Shown here: piece after piece, positions 1 to 8,196 of the stretch | Numbering within the stretch: the first letter of the stretch is position 1 | Layout of the letters: each line of letters starts with the position of its first letter | Program-made: the position numbers and the translations under genes | DNA from: Bradyrhizobium sp. sBnM-33 | GTDB lineage: Bacteria; Pseudomonadota; Alphaproteobacteria; Rhizobiales; Xanthobacteraceae | Direction: 5' to 3' | DNA: 64,000 nt | NCBI RefSeq assembly: GCF_032917945.1 | Contig: NZ_CP136624.1 | Coordinates: 8,727,001-8,791,000 of the forward strand | Notes under the pieces: generated by a model | Told to the model about the DNA's origin: nothing | What the model saw: only the letters and a program-made list of their open reading frames with translations | Databases searched by the model: none

Positions 1-262
1 TACTGAATACGCCGGCGCATCATCGCGTGCATCACGCGTCAAACGAGCCCTGCCTCGACAAGAATTTCGGTGGCATGCTGATCATATTCGATCGCCTGTT
101 CGGCACGTTTGCGGAGGCGCCGGCACAGGAAAGGTCGGCGGCAAGCCGTCTTTCAATCCGGTGCGGATCGCGCTCGGCGAGTGGAGCGCGATGTTCCACG
201 ATGTCCGGAAGGCGGCAACCGTGCGAGCAAAGTTTAGGGCGATGTTCGGACCGCCGGGATGA
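1..262 (+). pseudogene. 3' end of a sterol desaturase / fatty acid hydroxylase, frameshifted
   Basis: The left edge cuts into a membrane di-iron hydroxylase gene. The frame beginning at base 3 reads HRVHHASNEPCLDKNFGG followed by a RLFGTF stretch, the last histidine cluster and conserved C-terminal block of the fatty acid hydroxylase superfamily. That frame then degenerates after about base 131. A second frame (TTC at 152, TGA at 260-262) resumes a convincing tail, NPVRIALGEWSAMFHDV and a final FGPPG, as in intact relatives. The six or so residues normally linking the blocks seem to be missing, so a small deletion that also shifts frame is more likely than a single lost base. Upstream sequence is outside the window, and an assembly error cannot be excluded. 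Confidence 0.7.
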
Positions 263-270
263 AACCTTGC

Positions 271-1626
271 TTACTTTCCGACAAAAAATCCGATCCCCAT
301 CGCGACGACGCTGAGCAGCATCGCCGCGGTGGACAGCCAGCCCAGCCAATAGAGCGGGCCCTTGATGACATAGCGGTCCATCACGTCCTCGCGGCGCGCC
401 ATCAACATCAGCAGCACCATCACCGGCACGGCAAGCACGCCGTTGATGACCGCGCTCCAGTACAGCGCCGAGATCGGGTTGATCGGCGTGAAGTTCAACG
501 CGATGCCTATGCCAGCCGAAAGCGCCAGCACCGCGTAGAAAGCGGCGGCGGCCTTGGGCTTGCGCGCGAGCCCGACCGGCCATCGCCGTCCCTCTCCGAC
601 GGCATAGGCCGCGGCGCCGGCGAGCACTGGAACGGCCAGCAATCCGGTGCCGACGACGCCGAGCGCAAAAATCATTTCAGCAAACGCGCCGGCAATCGGA
701 CGCAGGGCTTCGGCCGCGTCCGCTGAGCTCTGGATATCCGTCTTTCCGGCCGCATGCAGCGCCGCCGCGGCGGTGACGATGATCGACAGCGCAATCAAAT
801 TGGAGAACGCCATCCCGATGATGGTGTCGGCGCGAATGCGGTTGAATTCCTTCTGCGCGCCGTGATGCTTTTCGATCAGCGGCCGCTTCGTGTTGTCGAC
901 GCGCTGGTCCTCGGCTTCCTGCGAGGCCTGCCAGAAGAACAGATAGGGCGAGATCGTGGTGCCGAGGATGGCGACGATAGTGGTGACGTAATCGACGCTC
1001 CAGGTCGGGCGCGGAACGAGAATGCCGGCAAGCGCGTCGCCCCACGAAACCTTGGCAAAGGCGAGCGCGGCAACGTAGGCGAACAGGCTGAGCGTCAGCC
1101 ATTTCAGCACCGACACGTAGCGTTTGTAATCGAGGAAGATCTGCGCCGCGACCGAGGTCACGCCGAACAGCAGCACATACACGATGCTGTGGCCGCCGAT
1201 CAGCAACTTGGTCGCATCCGCCATGGCGCCAAGATCGGCGCCGATGTTGATGGTGTTGGCGATGAATAGCATCGCCACCACCACATTGAGCAACCATGGC
1301 GAATAATGCCGGCACACATTGCCCGCTATGCCATGCCCGGTGACGCGGCCGACGCGTGCGGAGATTTCCTGGATCGCCGCCATCAGCGGAAATGTCAGCA
1401 GCATAATCCAGCCGATGCCGTAGCCGAGCTGCGCGCCGGCCGCACTGTAGGTGCCGATCCCCGACGGATCGTCGTCGGACGCGCCGGTGATCAGGCCAGG
1501 CCCAAGCGCCGTCAACGCCTTGCGGAAGCGAAACGGCCGGGCGGCCTCGGCCTCTGCATCCGGATTCGCATGGCCGGAATTCGTACGCTTCGGATGCTTC
1601 TTGTTCGACCGGGTACGATTTGCCAT
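271..1626 (-). CDS. Nramp-family divalent metal transporter
   Basis: A 451-residue polytopic inner-membrane protein resembling Nramp (MntH) proton-coupled metal importers. The start at 1626 (MANRTRSNKK) is chosen because longer readings run through the neighbouring hydrolase gene. A charged N-terminal tail of about 40 residues precedes about 11 hydrophobic segments. The first membrane helix carries ASDDDPSGIGTYS, where canonical Nramps have DPGN. The sixth-helix region reads TTISPYLFFWQASQEAEDQR, where canonical Nramps have a metal-binding methionine (MPH). The protein therefore belongs to an Nramp-related clade whose substrate (Mn, Fe or Mg) cannot be read from the motifs. It lies downstream of an MBL-fold gene on the same strand, with an 89-base gap holding a perfect hairpin. 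Confidence 0.85.
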   Translation of the reverse strand: MANRTRSNKKHPKRTNSGHANPDAEAEAARPFRFRKALTALGPGLITGASDDDPSGIGTYSAAGAQLGYGIGWIMLLTFPLMAAIQEISARVGRVTGHGIAGNVCRHYSPWLLNVVVAMLFIANTINIGADLGAMADATKLLIGGHSIVYVLLFGVTSVAAQIFLDYKRYVSVLKWLTLSLFAYVAALAFAKVSWGDALAGILVPRPTWSVDYVTTIVAILGTTISPYLFFWQASQEAEDQRVDNTKRPLIEKHHGAQKEFNRIRADTIIGMAFSNLIALSIIVTAAAALHAAGKTDIQSSADAAEALRPIAGAFAEMIFALGVVGTGLLAVPVLAGAAAYAVGEGRRWPVGLARKPKAAAAFYAVLALSAGIGIALNFTPINPISALYWSAVINGVLAVPVMVLLMLMARREDVMDRYVIKGPLYWLGWLSTAAMLLSVVAMGIGFFVGK

Positions 1627-1659
1627 GCCAGCGATCCGCCGGAGCAACAACGAAGCTGA

Positions 1660-1693
1660 CCCGAGCAAGTTCCAGGCAAAGAACTTGCTCGGG
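1660..1693. repeat. Perfect 13-bp inverted repeat between the MBL hydrolase and Nramp genes
   Basis: Arms CCCGAGCAAGTTC (1660-1672) and its exact complement (1681-1693) flank an 8-base loop. On the minus strand this hairpin starts 22 bases after the MBL gene stop and ends 34 bases before the Nramp start codon. No T-tract follows, so it is not a textbook terminator. It could be an attenuator, an mRNA processing hairpin or an operator. Confidence 0.6.
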
Positions 1694-1715
1694 CGCGCCG
1701 GATAGGTTGCAGGCG

Positions 1716-2498
1716 TCACACGGCGTGCAATGGCTCGATGAGTGTGGCCACACCCGGCTCTAGAATCCGCAATCGCGGCCCAAAACCCAGCGTGTCGAAA
1801 GTAGCTCGCAGATCGGCCGCACTCTGACGGAAATGCTTCCACCCTTCCGTATGCACGGGGACGATCACCGCATCCGGGAATGCGCGCGCGGTCTCGATCG
1901 TATCGTTGGTGTCCATCGTGATGTGGAAGGGGCCGCGGGTTTGCGCCGCGCCCGCGAACGGCAGCACCACACCGGCCTTGAACCGCTTCGCCACTTCCGC
2001 AACGCCGTCGTACCAGACGGTGTCGCCGCTGATGTAGATCGGGCGGCTGCCCGGCTTGCTCGACGAAACCACGAAGCCGATCACGTCGCCCGCCAGCGGT
2101 TCGATTCCCGCCGGACCGTGACGTGCCGGCGTCGCGGTGATGGCCAGCGAATGACCATTCTTGCCGGCCAGTTCGGTCGACGCCCACGGCGCAAAGCCTT
2201 CGGCGTGGCCGCCGAGCCGTTTTGCGCCAACCTCCGTCGTCAGCACGCGCTTGGCCGATTTGAGAAAATCGCGCCCCGAATGATCGAGATTGTCCGAATG
2301 CTGGTCATGGCTGAGCAGCACGGCGTCGACCTCGCCGATATCACGCGCGCTGACGGCGGGACCGACCAGCTTTTCCAGTTTCACGTGCGGCAGTTGATAG
2401 GCGCCGGGCTCGTCGAAGGTCGGATCGGTCAGCAGCCGGAAGCCGTCGACTTCGATGAGCGCGGTCGGGCCGCCGATCAGGGTGATGGTTAGTGTCAT
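1716..2498 (-). CDS. MBL-fold metallo-hydrolase (UlaG/YtnP-like)
   Basis: A 260-residue cytosolic protein of the metallo-beta-lactamase fold superfamily. It opens with the usual beta-strand and turn (LTITLIGGPTALIEVDG), has a variant metal motif SHDQHSDNLD in place of HxHxDH near residue 64, then a GDTVWYDG strand (metal aspartate) and a late histidine near PVHTEGW. This pattern fits the Zn-dependent hydrolases related to UlaG and N-acyl-phosphatidylethanolamine phospholipase D. The substrate is unknown. The start at 2498 follows a purine-rich AGGAGCAG sequence. It is upstream of the Nramp gene in the same direction; co-transcription is possible. Confidence 0.85.
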   Translation of the reverse strand: MTLTITLIGGPTALIEVDGFRLLTDPTFDEPGAYQLPHVKLEKLVGPAVSARDIGEVDAVLLSHDQHSDNLDHSGRDFLKSAKRVLTTEVGAKRLGGHAEGFAPWASTELAGKNGHSLAITATPARHGPAGIEPLAGDVIGFVVSSSKPGSRPIYISGDTVWYDGVAEVAKRFKAGVVLPFAGAAQTRGPFHITMDTNDTIETARAFPDAVIVPVHTEGWKHFRQSAADLRATFDTLGFGPRLRILEPGVATLIEPLHAV

Positions 2499-2514
2499 GA
2501 CTGCTCCTTCTACG

Positions 2515-2613
2515 ATAGCGTTTTCGAGCGAAGTGGATTCCGGTTCGCGTGAAGAAAACCCGTCAAAACGAAAGTTTAGAGCTTCGGTTCTGATTTAATC
2601 AGAACCGAAGCTC
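2515..2613. repeat. Dispersed repeat with a 17-bp perfect palindrome (copy 1)
   Basis: About 100 bases ending in a 35-base near-perfect palindrome (2579-2613; 17-bp arms, one central base; core CGGTTCTGATT / AATCAGAACCG). A second copy in the opposite orientation begins at 46829 and shares the same core plus a flank related to GTCAAAACG. The element overlaps the 3' end of the DMT transporter and supplies its stop codon. Confidence 0.8.
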
Positions 2614-3529
2614 GGGATTGACCGGCCGCAGCGGGACGGGTCACCAGATAAATGCCGAGGGCTACGGGAATGATGCCAAGCAGGTCGCGCAATTCGACGT
2701 GTTCGCCGAGCACAAGGAAGGCGAACAGCATGCCGAGCGGCGGCATCAGGAAATGATAGGCGCTCGCGGCCGTCGCGCCGCAGACCTTCAAGAGGTGAAA
2801 CCAGAGCAGGTAAGCCAGGATCGATCCGCCGAGCACGAGGAAAGCGAACGCGCCGGCGAGCCGCGCGCTCGGCACGATATCGCCGACGCTGGAAAACGTG
2901 AACGCAAGCGGCAGCAGCACGATGCCCGCGGCGAGATTCTGCACGCCATTGCCGACCCAGAGACTTCCTTTCGGCGCCAGCGCCTTGAACAGGATGGTGC
3001 CGGCGACGATCGAGGCCAATGACGCCAGCGTAAACAGGATGCCGTGAAAACTATCTGTGCCGACCGACATGCGGTGCCAGACGATGAAAGCGACGCCGGA
3101 AATGCCGAGCAAAAGTCCCGCCACCTTGCGCCAGGTGAGCGCCTCGCCGAGAAAGGCCGCCGCAAGTACAGCAGTGAAAACTGGATTGGCGCTAACGATC
3201 AGGGCGCCAAGGCCGGCCGATACTGTCTGCAACCCGGTGTAGCCGAGGCCGAGATAGAGCGCGTTGTTGGCGACGCCGAGAATCGCGAAAATGCCGGCGT
3301 CGCGCCAGGTGAGCGAGGACCATGCCTCGCCGCGCAGCGCCGTGATGCCGAGGATCAGGATTCCCGCGAGCGAAAACCGCGCCGTGAGCAGGATCAGCGG
3401 CGGGCAGTCGGTGACGCCGACCTTGCCGGCGACGAAGGCAAAGCTCCAGAGCAGACAGAACAGGCCGATATAAAGCGGTAACAGATTGAAGCCGGCGCGG
3501 GGGACCGCGACCGAAGGGGCGAGTGACAT
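2576..3529 (-). CDS. DMT superfamily (EamA) transporter
   Basis: A 317-residue inner-membrane protein with two EamA repeats, each about five hydrophobic helices (roughly residues 15-145 and 160-300). It includes the family-typical 'GAxxxFxxPVxxxLxAxxFLGE' pattern around residues 115-130 (SANPVFTAVLAAAFLGEALT) and a second LGE near residue 275. Such proteins usually export metabolites or amino acids; the substrate is unknown. It is divergent from a LysR regulator 97 bases away, which probably controls it. The last ten codons (ending VLIKSEPKL) lie in a dispersed repeat, so the natural C-terminus has probably been replaced. Confidence 0.88.
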   Translation of the reverse strand: MSLAPSVAVPRAGFNLLPLYIGLFCLLWSFAFVAGKVGVTDCPPLILLTARFSLAGILILGITALRGEAWSSLTWRDAGIFAILGVANNALYLGLGYTGLQTVSAGLGALIVSANPVFTAVLAAAFLGEALTWRKVAGLLLGISGVAFIVWHRMSVGTDSFHGILFTLASLASIVAGTILFKALAPKGSLWVGNGVQNLAAGIVLLPLAFTFSSVGDIVPSARLAGAFAFLVLGGSILAYLLWFHLLKVCGATAASAYHFLMPPLGMLFAFLVLGEHVELRDLLGIIPVALGIYLVTRPAAAGQSRASVLIKSEPKL

Positions 3530-3626
3530 GGATAGTCTCCTTCACCCATGATCTAGGGCCGTACCTTGATATTTGGAAATTAAATGATAAACTGATGTCC
3601 AGTGGATTTATAAATGGAGCGTTCAC
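3530..3626. promoter_or_regulatory. Divergent promoter region, DMT transporter / LysR regulator
   Basis: A 97-base gap between oppositely oriented start codons with a markedly A+T-rich centre (around 3568-3602, including GGAAATTAAATGATAAAC) in GC-rich surroundings. This is the usual arrangement for a LysR regulator acting on its own promoter and the adjacent transporter. No specific operator sequence can be assigned with certainty. Confidence 0.5.
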
Positions 3627-4490
3627 ATGCTCGATCTGGAGCTGTTGCGCAGTTTCATATCCGTCGTCGACGCCGGCGGCTTTACCCGCGCCAGCGAGCG
3701 TGTCCACCGCACGCAATCGACCGTCAGCCAGCAGATCAAGCGTCTGGAAGACGACGTCGGCCAGGCGCTATTAAACCGCAATGGCAAGGACGTGACGCCG
3801 ACGGAGGCCGGCGAGCGGCTGCTCTCCTATGCGCGGCGGCTGTTGTCGCTCGCCGAGGAAGCCCGCGACGTGGTAGCGCGGCCGGAAAGCGAAGGCGCGA
3901 TCAAGCTCGGCATCCCCGAGGATTTCGCCGCCTATCGTCTCGCCAAATTGCTGGCGACGTTTGCGCGGTCACGGCCGGGCCTGCGGCTCGACGTGCGGGC
4001 CGACCAGAGCACGTATCTGCGACGCGACATCGAACGCGGCGACCTCGATCTGGCGCTGCTCAAGCGCGACGCCGGCGAGAAAGGCGCGATCGCGGTGTGG
4101 CCCGAACAGGTGCACTGGGTGACCAGCAAAACCCATCCGGTCGATATCGACGCTGGCTCGGTGCCGCTGATCGGCTTTCCCGCCGGCTGCCTCTATCGTT
4201 CGCGCGCGATCCATGCGTTGGAAAGCGCTGGGCGCTCCTGGCACATGGCCTATACTTCTTCTGGCCTCGCCGGCATCCAGGCCGCGGTCGCCGCGGGATT
4301 GGGATTGAGCATCCTCTCCGATATCGCGATCCAGGCCGGCCATCGCGTGCTCACGGCGAAAGACGGCTTTGCGCCGATCGATAAGACCGAATTGGCGCTG
4401 GTGGCCTCGCCCGACGCCAGCCCCGCAACGCTGCGGCTCGCCGACCGCCTCGCCGAGTTCTGCGACAGCGTCGACGCGAAGGCGGCGTAA
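3627..4490 (+). CDS. LysR-family transcriptional regulator
   Basis: A 287-residue LTTR. The N-terminal winged helix-turn-helix (residues 1-60) shows the classic FISVVDAGGFTRASERVHRT and STVSQQIKRLEDDVG blocks. The C-terminal periplasmic-binding-protein-like effector domain spans about 90-285. The gene is divergent from the DMT transporter, so I infer it regulates that exporter in response to the exported compound or a precursor. The effector is unknown. Confidence 0.92.
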   Translation: MLDLELLRSFISVVDAGGFTRASERVHRTQSTVSQQIKRLEDDVGQALLNRNGKDVTPTEAGERLLSYARRLLSLAEEARDVVARPESEGAIKLGIPEDFAAYRLAKLLATFARSRPGLRLDVRADQSTYLRRDIERGDLDLALLKRDAGEKGAIAVWPEQVHWVTSKTHPVDIDAGSVPLIGFPAGCLYRSRAIHALESAGRSWHMAYTSSGLAGIQAAVAAGLGLSILSDIAIQAGHRVLTAKDGFAPIDKTELALVASPDASPATLRLADRLAEFCDSVDAKAA

Positions 4491-4495
4491 TCGGT

Positions 4496-4590
4496 CCCTC
4501 ATGGTGAGGAGCGCGAAGCGCGTCTCGAACCATGAGGCCAGTGGTCCATCCTTCGAGACGCCGCTACGCGGCTCCTCTGGATGAGGTCTT
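4496..4590. repeat. Intergenic palindromic repeat
   Basis: Between the convergent LysR and pdeM genes. Starts CCTCATGGTGAGGAGCGCG and contains the matching inverted arm CCATGAGG at about 4530-4537. A second hairpin uses CTTCGAGACG and GAGGAGCC-type arms. The word pattern is typical of short dispersed repeats in Bradyrhizobium. There is no coding content. Confidence 0.6.
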
Positions 4591-4603
4591 CATGTGCGGC
4601 CGC

Positions 4604-5302
4604 TCAATAACACCTTGATGCCGCTATCGCGTGCAGCCTGTTGTCGCCAAGCACATGCGCCATCAGGGCCGGCGTCGGAAAAATCTTCGCAAACGCGGGA
4701 TCGCGGATGCTCAAGCCGCCGGTATAGGCGCCGAACGCCGGCATCACCGCGCGCTCGCCGTCACTGGCGAAGCATCGCCGCTCCATCGATCGTCCCCGGG
4801 TGGCGACGCGCGCCTTTGGATGCAGATGGCCGGCGATTTCACCTGCCGCCCCCGTCGGCTCATGGCGGAACACGATCGGCCCGATCGCGACTTCGTTCGC
4901 CACCGTGCCGCCGAGGTCGGGCGGCAGGGCCGGATCGTGATTGCCCGAAATCCAGATCCAATCGCGCCGCGCCTGCATCGCTGACAGCGCGTCGCGATCC
5001 GGCGCCGACAGCCGTTGATGCGCGTCGCGATCGTGAAAACTGTCGCCAAGCGCGATCACCATGCGCGGATCGTGCCGCGCGACGACGGCGGCGAGACGGC
5101 TCAGCGTCGCGACGGTGTCGTAGGGCGGCAGCAGCACGCCGCGCGCGGCGAAGCTGGAGCCTTTCTCCAGATGCAGGTCGGAGACGACGAGCAGGCGCTG
5201 CTCCTGCCAGAACAGCGCGCCGGAGAGATCGGCGAGCATTGAGACGCCGGCGATTTCGAAGGCGCTTGAAGGTTTGATCGTGACAGATATTCTCTCCGTC
5301 AT
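4604..5302 (-). CDS. pdeM: Ligase-associated DNA damage response endonuclease PdeM
   Basis: A 232-residue calcineurin-like metallophosphoesterase, one of the four proteins of the bacterial ligase-associated DNA repair set. Metal motifs appear in order: VVSDLHLEKG (about residue 37), GDSFHD (about 81), GNHDPAL (about 117) and GHLHPKA (about 153). The start at 5302 (MTERISV) is preferred, because a longer reading to 5377 only translates a palindromic repeat. It is transcribed after the Lhr-like helicase in the same direction with the repeat in between. The exonuclease and ligase partners lie 5 kb away on the other strand. Predicted role: cleavage or end processing in the repair of damaged DNA. 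Confidence 0.9.
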   Translation of the reverse strand: MTERISVTIKPSSAFEIAGVSMLADLSGALFWQEQRLLVVSDLHLEKGSSFAARGVLLPPYDTVATLSRLAAVVARHDPRMVIALGDSFHDRDAHQRLSAPDRDALSAMQARRDWIWISGNHDPALPPDLGGTVANEVAIGPIVFRHEPTGAAGEIAGHLHPKARVATRGRSMERRCFASDGERAVMPAFGAYTGGLSIRDPAFAKIFPTPALMAHVLGDNRLHAIAASRCY

Positions 5303-5391
5303 GGCCGGGCTTGTCCCGGCCATCCACGTCTTTGTCTCGCAAAGAAAGGCGTGAATGCCCGGGACAGGCCCGGGCATGACGACGTGGATGG
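5301..5391. repeat. Nested palindromic repeat between helicase and pdeM
   Basis: Outer arms CCATCCACGTC (5320-5330) and GACGTGGATGG (5381-5391) enclose or adjoin two inner palindromes, GGCCGGGCTTGTCCCGGCC (5303-5321) and GCCCGGGACAGGCCCGGGC (5357-5375). It is an intergenic repeat that may form a stable hairpin in the helicase-pdeM transcript. Confidence 0.75.
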
Positions 5392-5428
5392 ATCGCCCCG
5401 TAAACTCATTCGTATTCTCTATGTCGCC

Positions 5429-8146
5429 TTACGACATCGCCTCTTTGATGAGTTCATCGGCGGCCTCCGCCAGCAACTCATCTCCCGCTTCGCCATAAAC
5501 TGACTCGCGGCCGATTTCCAGCATCACGGGGACTGCGAGCGGCGAAACATGTTCGAGTTCCCGATGGGTGATTCGCCCGTGAATGCGCGAGAGCATATCA
5601 CCCAGACGCTTGAGATCGAGCAGACCTGTTGCGGCGTCGGCACGCGCGGCGCGCAGCAGCACGTGGTCGGCCTGATGCTTACGCAGCACGTCGTAGATCA
5701 GGTCGGTGGAGAACAGCACCTGCCGGCGCGATTTTTCCTCGCCGGTAAAGCGCCGCGCGATCAGGCCGGAGATGATCGCGCAGGTACGGAAGGTACGCTT
5801 CATCAACGCGGATTCGGCGAGCCACGCCTCGAGGTCGTCGCCCAGCATGTCCGGATCAAACAGCGTGTTGAGATCGAGCTTGCCGTGCCGGATCATGAAC
5901 GACATATCGCCGAGGCCCCATACGGCCAGTGCATACTCGTTGGCGACGAAGCCGAGCGGCCGCACCCGCGCCCGCTCCATCCGCCGTGTCAAGAGCATGC
6001 CGAGCGTCTGGTGCGCCAGCCGACCCTCGAAGGGATAGCAGACGAGGTAGTGTTTGTTGCCGCGGGGAAAGGTTTCGATCAACAGCTCGCGCACACCCGG
6101 CACGCGGGAAAAATCCCTCTGCAGCGACAGCCAGTCGCGCACCTGATCAGGCAGCGCATTCCACGCGCGGCGGTCGTCCAGCAATTTGCGGACGCGCTCG
6201 GCAAGATAGGTCGAAAGCGGAAACTTGCCGCCCATGTAGGACGGCACCTTCGCGTCCTTATCGTTGGCGCGCGAGACATAGACCACGTCCTCCGCGAGCG
6301 CCTCGTAGCGCACGACTTCACCACCGAACACAAACGTGTCGCCGATCACGAGGCCTTCGATAAAGGCTTCCTCGATTTCGCCCAGCATCCGCCCGCCGCG
6401 GCCGAGCGCGCCGGTCGAGCCGGATCCACTGCTTCGCGAGCGCACCAGGCGGACCTTCAGCATGGTCTCTTCGACGATGGTGCCGACGTTGAGGCGATAG
6501 CTTTGCCTCACCTTTGGATTGGCGACGCGCCAGCGGCCCTGCTTGTCCTGCTTGATGCGGGCGAAGCGTTCGTAAGTCTTCAGCGCATAGCCGCCGGTGG
6601 CGACGAAATCGACGACGTCGTCGAAATCGGTTCGCGTCAGCGAGGAATAAGGCGCCGAGGTCAGGACTTCCTCGTAGAGCTCGTCGGAGAAAAACGGCTC
6701 ACCGCAGGCGCAGCCGAGCACGTGCTGCGCCAGTACATCGAGCGCACCGGTTCGGAGCGGCGGCGTATCTTGCGCATTCTCCGCAATGGCATCGATCGCG
6801 ACGCGGCACTCCAGCACTTCGAAGCGGTTAGCCGGGATCAGGACCGCACGCGAGGGTTCGTCGAGCCGGTGGTTGGCGCGGCCGATCCGTTGCATTAGCC
6901 GCGAAGAACCTTTCGGCGCACCGACATTGATGACGAGATCGACATCGCCCCAGTCGACGCCAAGGTCGAGCGACGACGTGCAGACCACGCCGCGCAGTTT
7001 ACCGGCCGCCATCGCGTCCTCGACCTTGCGGCGTTGCGCGACGTCGAGCGAGCCGTGATGCAGGGCGATCGCGAGACCATCATCGTTCATGCGCCAGAAT
7101 TCCTGGAACAGCATTTCAGCCTGGCTGCGGGTGTTGACGAAGATCAGCGTGGTCTTGTTGCGCCTGATCAGGTCATACATTTCGCCGAGCGCATGGCGGG
7201 CGGTATGGCCGGCCCACGGCAACCGCTCCTTTGTGTCGAGCATCTCGACGATGGGCGCGGCCGCGCCGCCGGCCACGATGATATCAGCGGACACGTCCTT
7301 GCCGTCGCGCTGCGGCATCAGAAACCGTGCCAGCGATTCCGGCTCGGCCACCGTCGCCGATAGTCCAATCGCGCGCAACTCGGGCACCAAGCGCCACAGC
7401 CGCGCCAGGCCGAGCGACAACAGATCGCCGCGCTTGGAGGTGACCAGCGCGTGCAGTTCGTCGAGCACGATACGTTTCAGCGAGGAGAACAGAAACGGCG
7501 CGTCGTCGGACGACAGCAGCAGCGCCAGTTGCTCTGGCGTGGTGAGCAGGATGTCCGGCGGATAGCGCCGCTGCCGTTGCCGCCGCGACACCGGCGTATC
7601 GCCGGTGCGGGTCTCGACCTTGATCGCAAGCTCCATTTCGGCGATCGGCGTCTCCAGATTGCGGGCGATGTCGACCGCGAGCGCTTTGAGCGGCGAGATG
7701 TAGAGGGTGTGGAGGCCGCCGGTGCGTTTGACGCTGCGACCCGTGGAGATGACCTTGCCGCTTGCGATATGTGCTCCCTCCCCCCTTGCGGGGTCCGAGG
7801 CGAGCGAAGCTCGCTCTCGAGGCTGAGGAGAGGGGTAAGCCGCAGGGTTCGGTGTATGTGGCCACCCCTCTCCCCGCCCCTTCCCCGCAAGGGGGGAGGG
7901 AGAAGCACGCACTGCCGTTGAGGATACACTCAGCTCCACCAGCGTCGGAAGGAAACCGGCCAGCGTCTTGCCGGCGCCGGTTGGCGCGATCAAGAGCGCC
8001 GAGCGATCGTCGCGGGCCTTGGCCAATAACGCGAGTTGATGCTCGCGCGGCGACCAGCCGCGCGAGGTGAACCAGCGCCGGAAGCGGTCGGGCAAGAGCG
8101 CAGCCGTTTCAAGCGGCGTGAGGGGCAAGGGATCGGGCAACGGCAC
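5429..8146 (-). CDS. Ligase-associated DEXH-box helicase (Lhr-like)
   Basis: A 905-residue superfamily 2 helicase of the Lhr-core type. Walker A APTGAGKT is at about residues 54-61, motif Ia in TLYISPLKALAVD, the Walker B box VLDELHAL, motif III GLSATV, and motif VI QRIGRANHR, followed by winged-helix and Lhr-core domains. It is longer than relatives because about 50 residues between motif I and Ia (roughly 77-130; SPSPLAGKGRGEG and similar) are translated from a palindromic repeat inserted in frame. It is the first gene of a unit with pdeM downstream. Expected role: ATP-driven 3'-5' DNA unwinding or translocation in the four-protein repair pathway. Whether the enlarged loop is tolerated cannot be seen from sequence, but the reading frame is open throughout. 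Confidence 0.92.
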   Translation of the reverse strand: MPLPDPLPLTPLETAALLPDRFRRWFTSRGWSPREHQLALLAKARDDRSALLIAPTGAGKTLAGFLPTLVELSVSSTAVRASPSPLAGKGRGEGWPHTPNPAAYPSPQPRERASLASDPARGEGAHIASGKVISTGRSVKRTGGLHTLYISPLKALAVDIARNLETPIAEMELAIKVETRTGDTPVSRRQRQRRYPPDILLTTPEQLALLLSSDDAPFLFSSLKRIVLDELHALVTSKRGDLLSLGLARLWRLVPELRAIGLSATVAEPESLARFLMPQRDGKDVSADIIVAGGAAAPIVEMLDTKERLPWAGHTARHALGEMYDLIRRNKTTLIFVNTRSQAEMLFQEFWRMNDDGLAIALHHGSLDVAQRRKVEDAMAAGKLRGVVCTSSLDLGVDWGDVDLVINVGAPKGSSRLMQRIGRANHRLDEPSRAVLIPANRFEVLECRVAIDAIAENAQDTPPLRTGALDVLAQHVLGCACGEPFFSDELYEEVLTSAPYSSLTRTDFDDVVDFVATGGYALKTYERFARIKQDKQGRWRVANPKVRQSYRLNVGTIVEETMLKVRLVRSRSSGSGSTGALGRGGRMLGEIEEAFIEGLVIGDTFVFGGEVVRYEALAEDVVYVSRANDKDAKVPSYMGGKFPLSTYLAERVRKLLDDRRAWNALPDQVRDWLSLQRDFSRVPGVRELLIETFPRGNKHYLVCYPFEGRLAHQTLGMLLTRRMERARVRPLGFVANEYALAVWGLGDMSFMIRHGKLDLNTLFDPDMLGDDLEAWLAESALMKRTFRTCAIISGLIARRFTGEEKSRRQVLFSTDLIYDVLRKHQADHVLLRAARADAATGLLDLKRLGDMLSRIHGRITHRELEHVSPLAVPVMLEIGRESVYGEAGDELLAEAADELIKEAMS
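7775..7915. repeat. Palindromic repeat inserted in frame in the helicase gene
   Basis: Inverted arms GCTCCCTCCCCCCTTGCGG (from about 7777) and the complementary CGCAAGGGGGGAGGGAG (about 7887-7903) bracket a central segment with its own GAGCGAAGCTCGCTC palindrome. The element is read through without a stop in the helicase frame. The same sequence class recurs inside the DNA ligase gene at 12160-12312. Confidence 0.85.
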
Positions 8147-8196
8147 GGCAAAGAGGTAAGCCGTCGCGGCGGGTTCGTCGAGGGCCTAGGAAGTCA

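Noticed and set aside
1627..2187. Extension of the Nramp reading frame upstream to 2187 (638 residues)
   Set aside because: The added part is out-of-frame translation of the MBL hydrolase gene and has no transporter character; MANRTRSNKK at 1626 fits family length.
5303..5377. Extension of pdeM to 5377
   Set aside because: The added residues (for example WMAGTSPAMTER) are a translated palindromic intergenic repeat.
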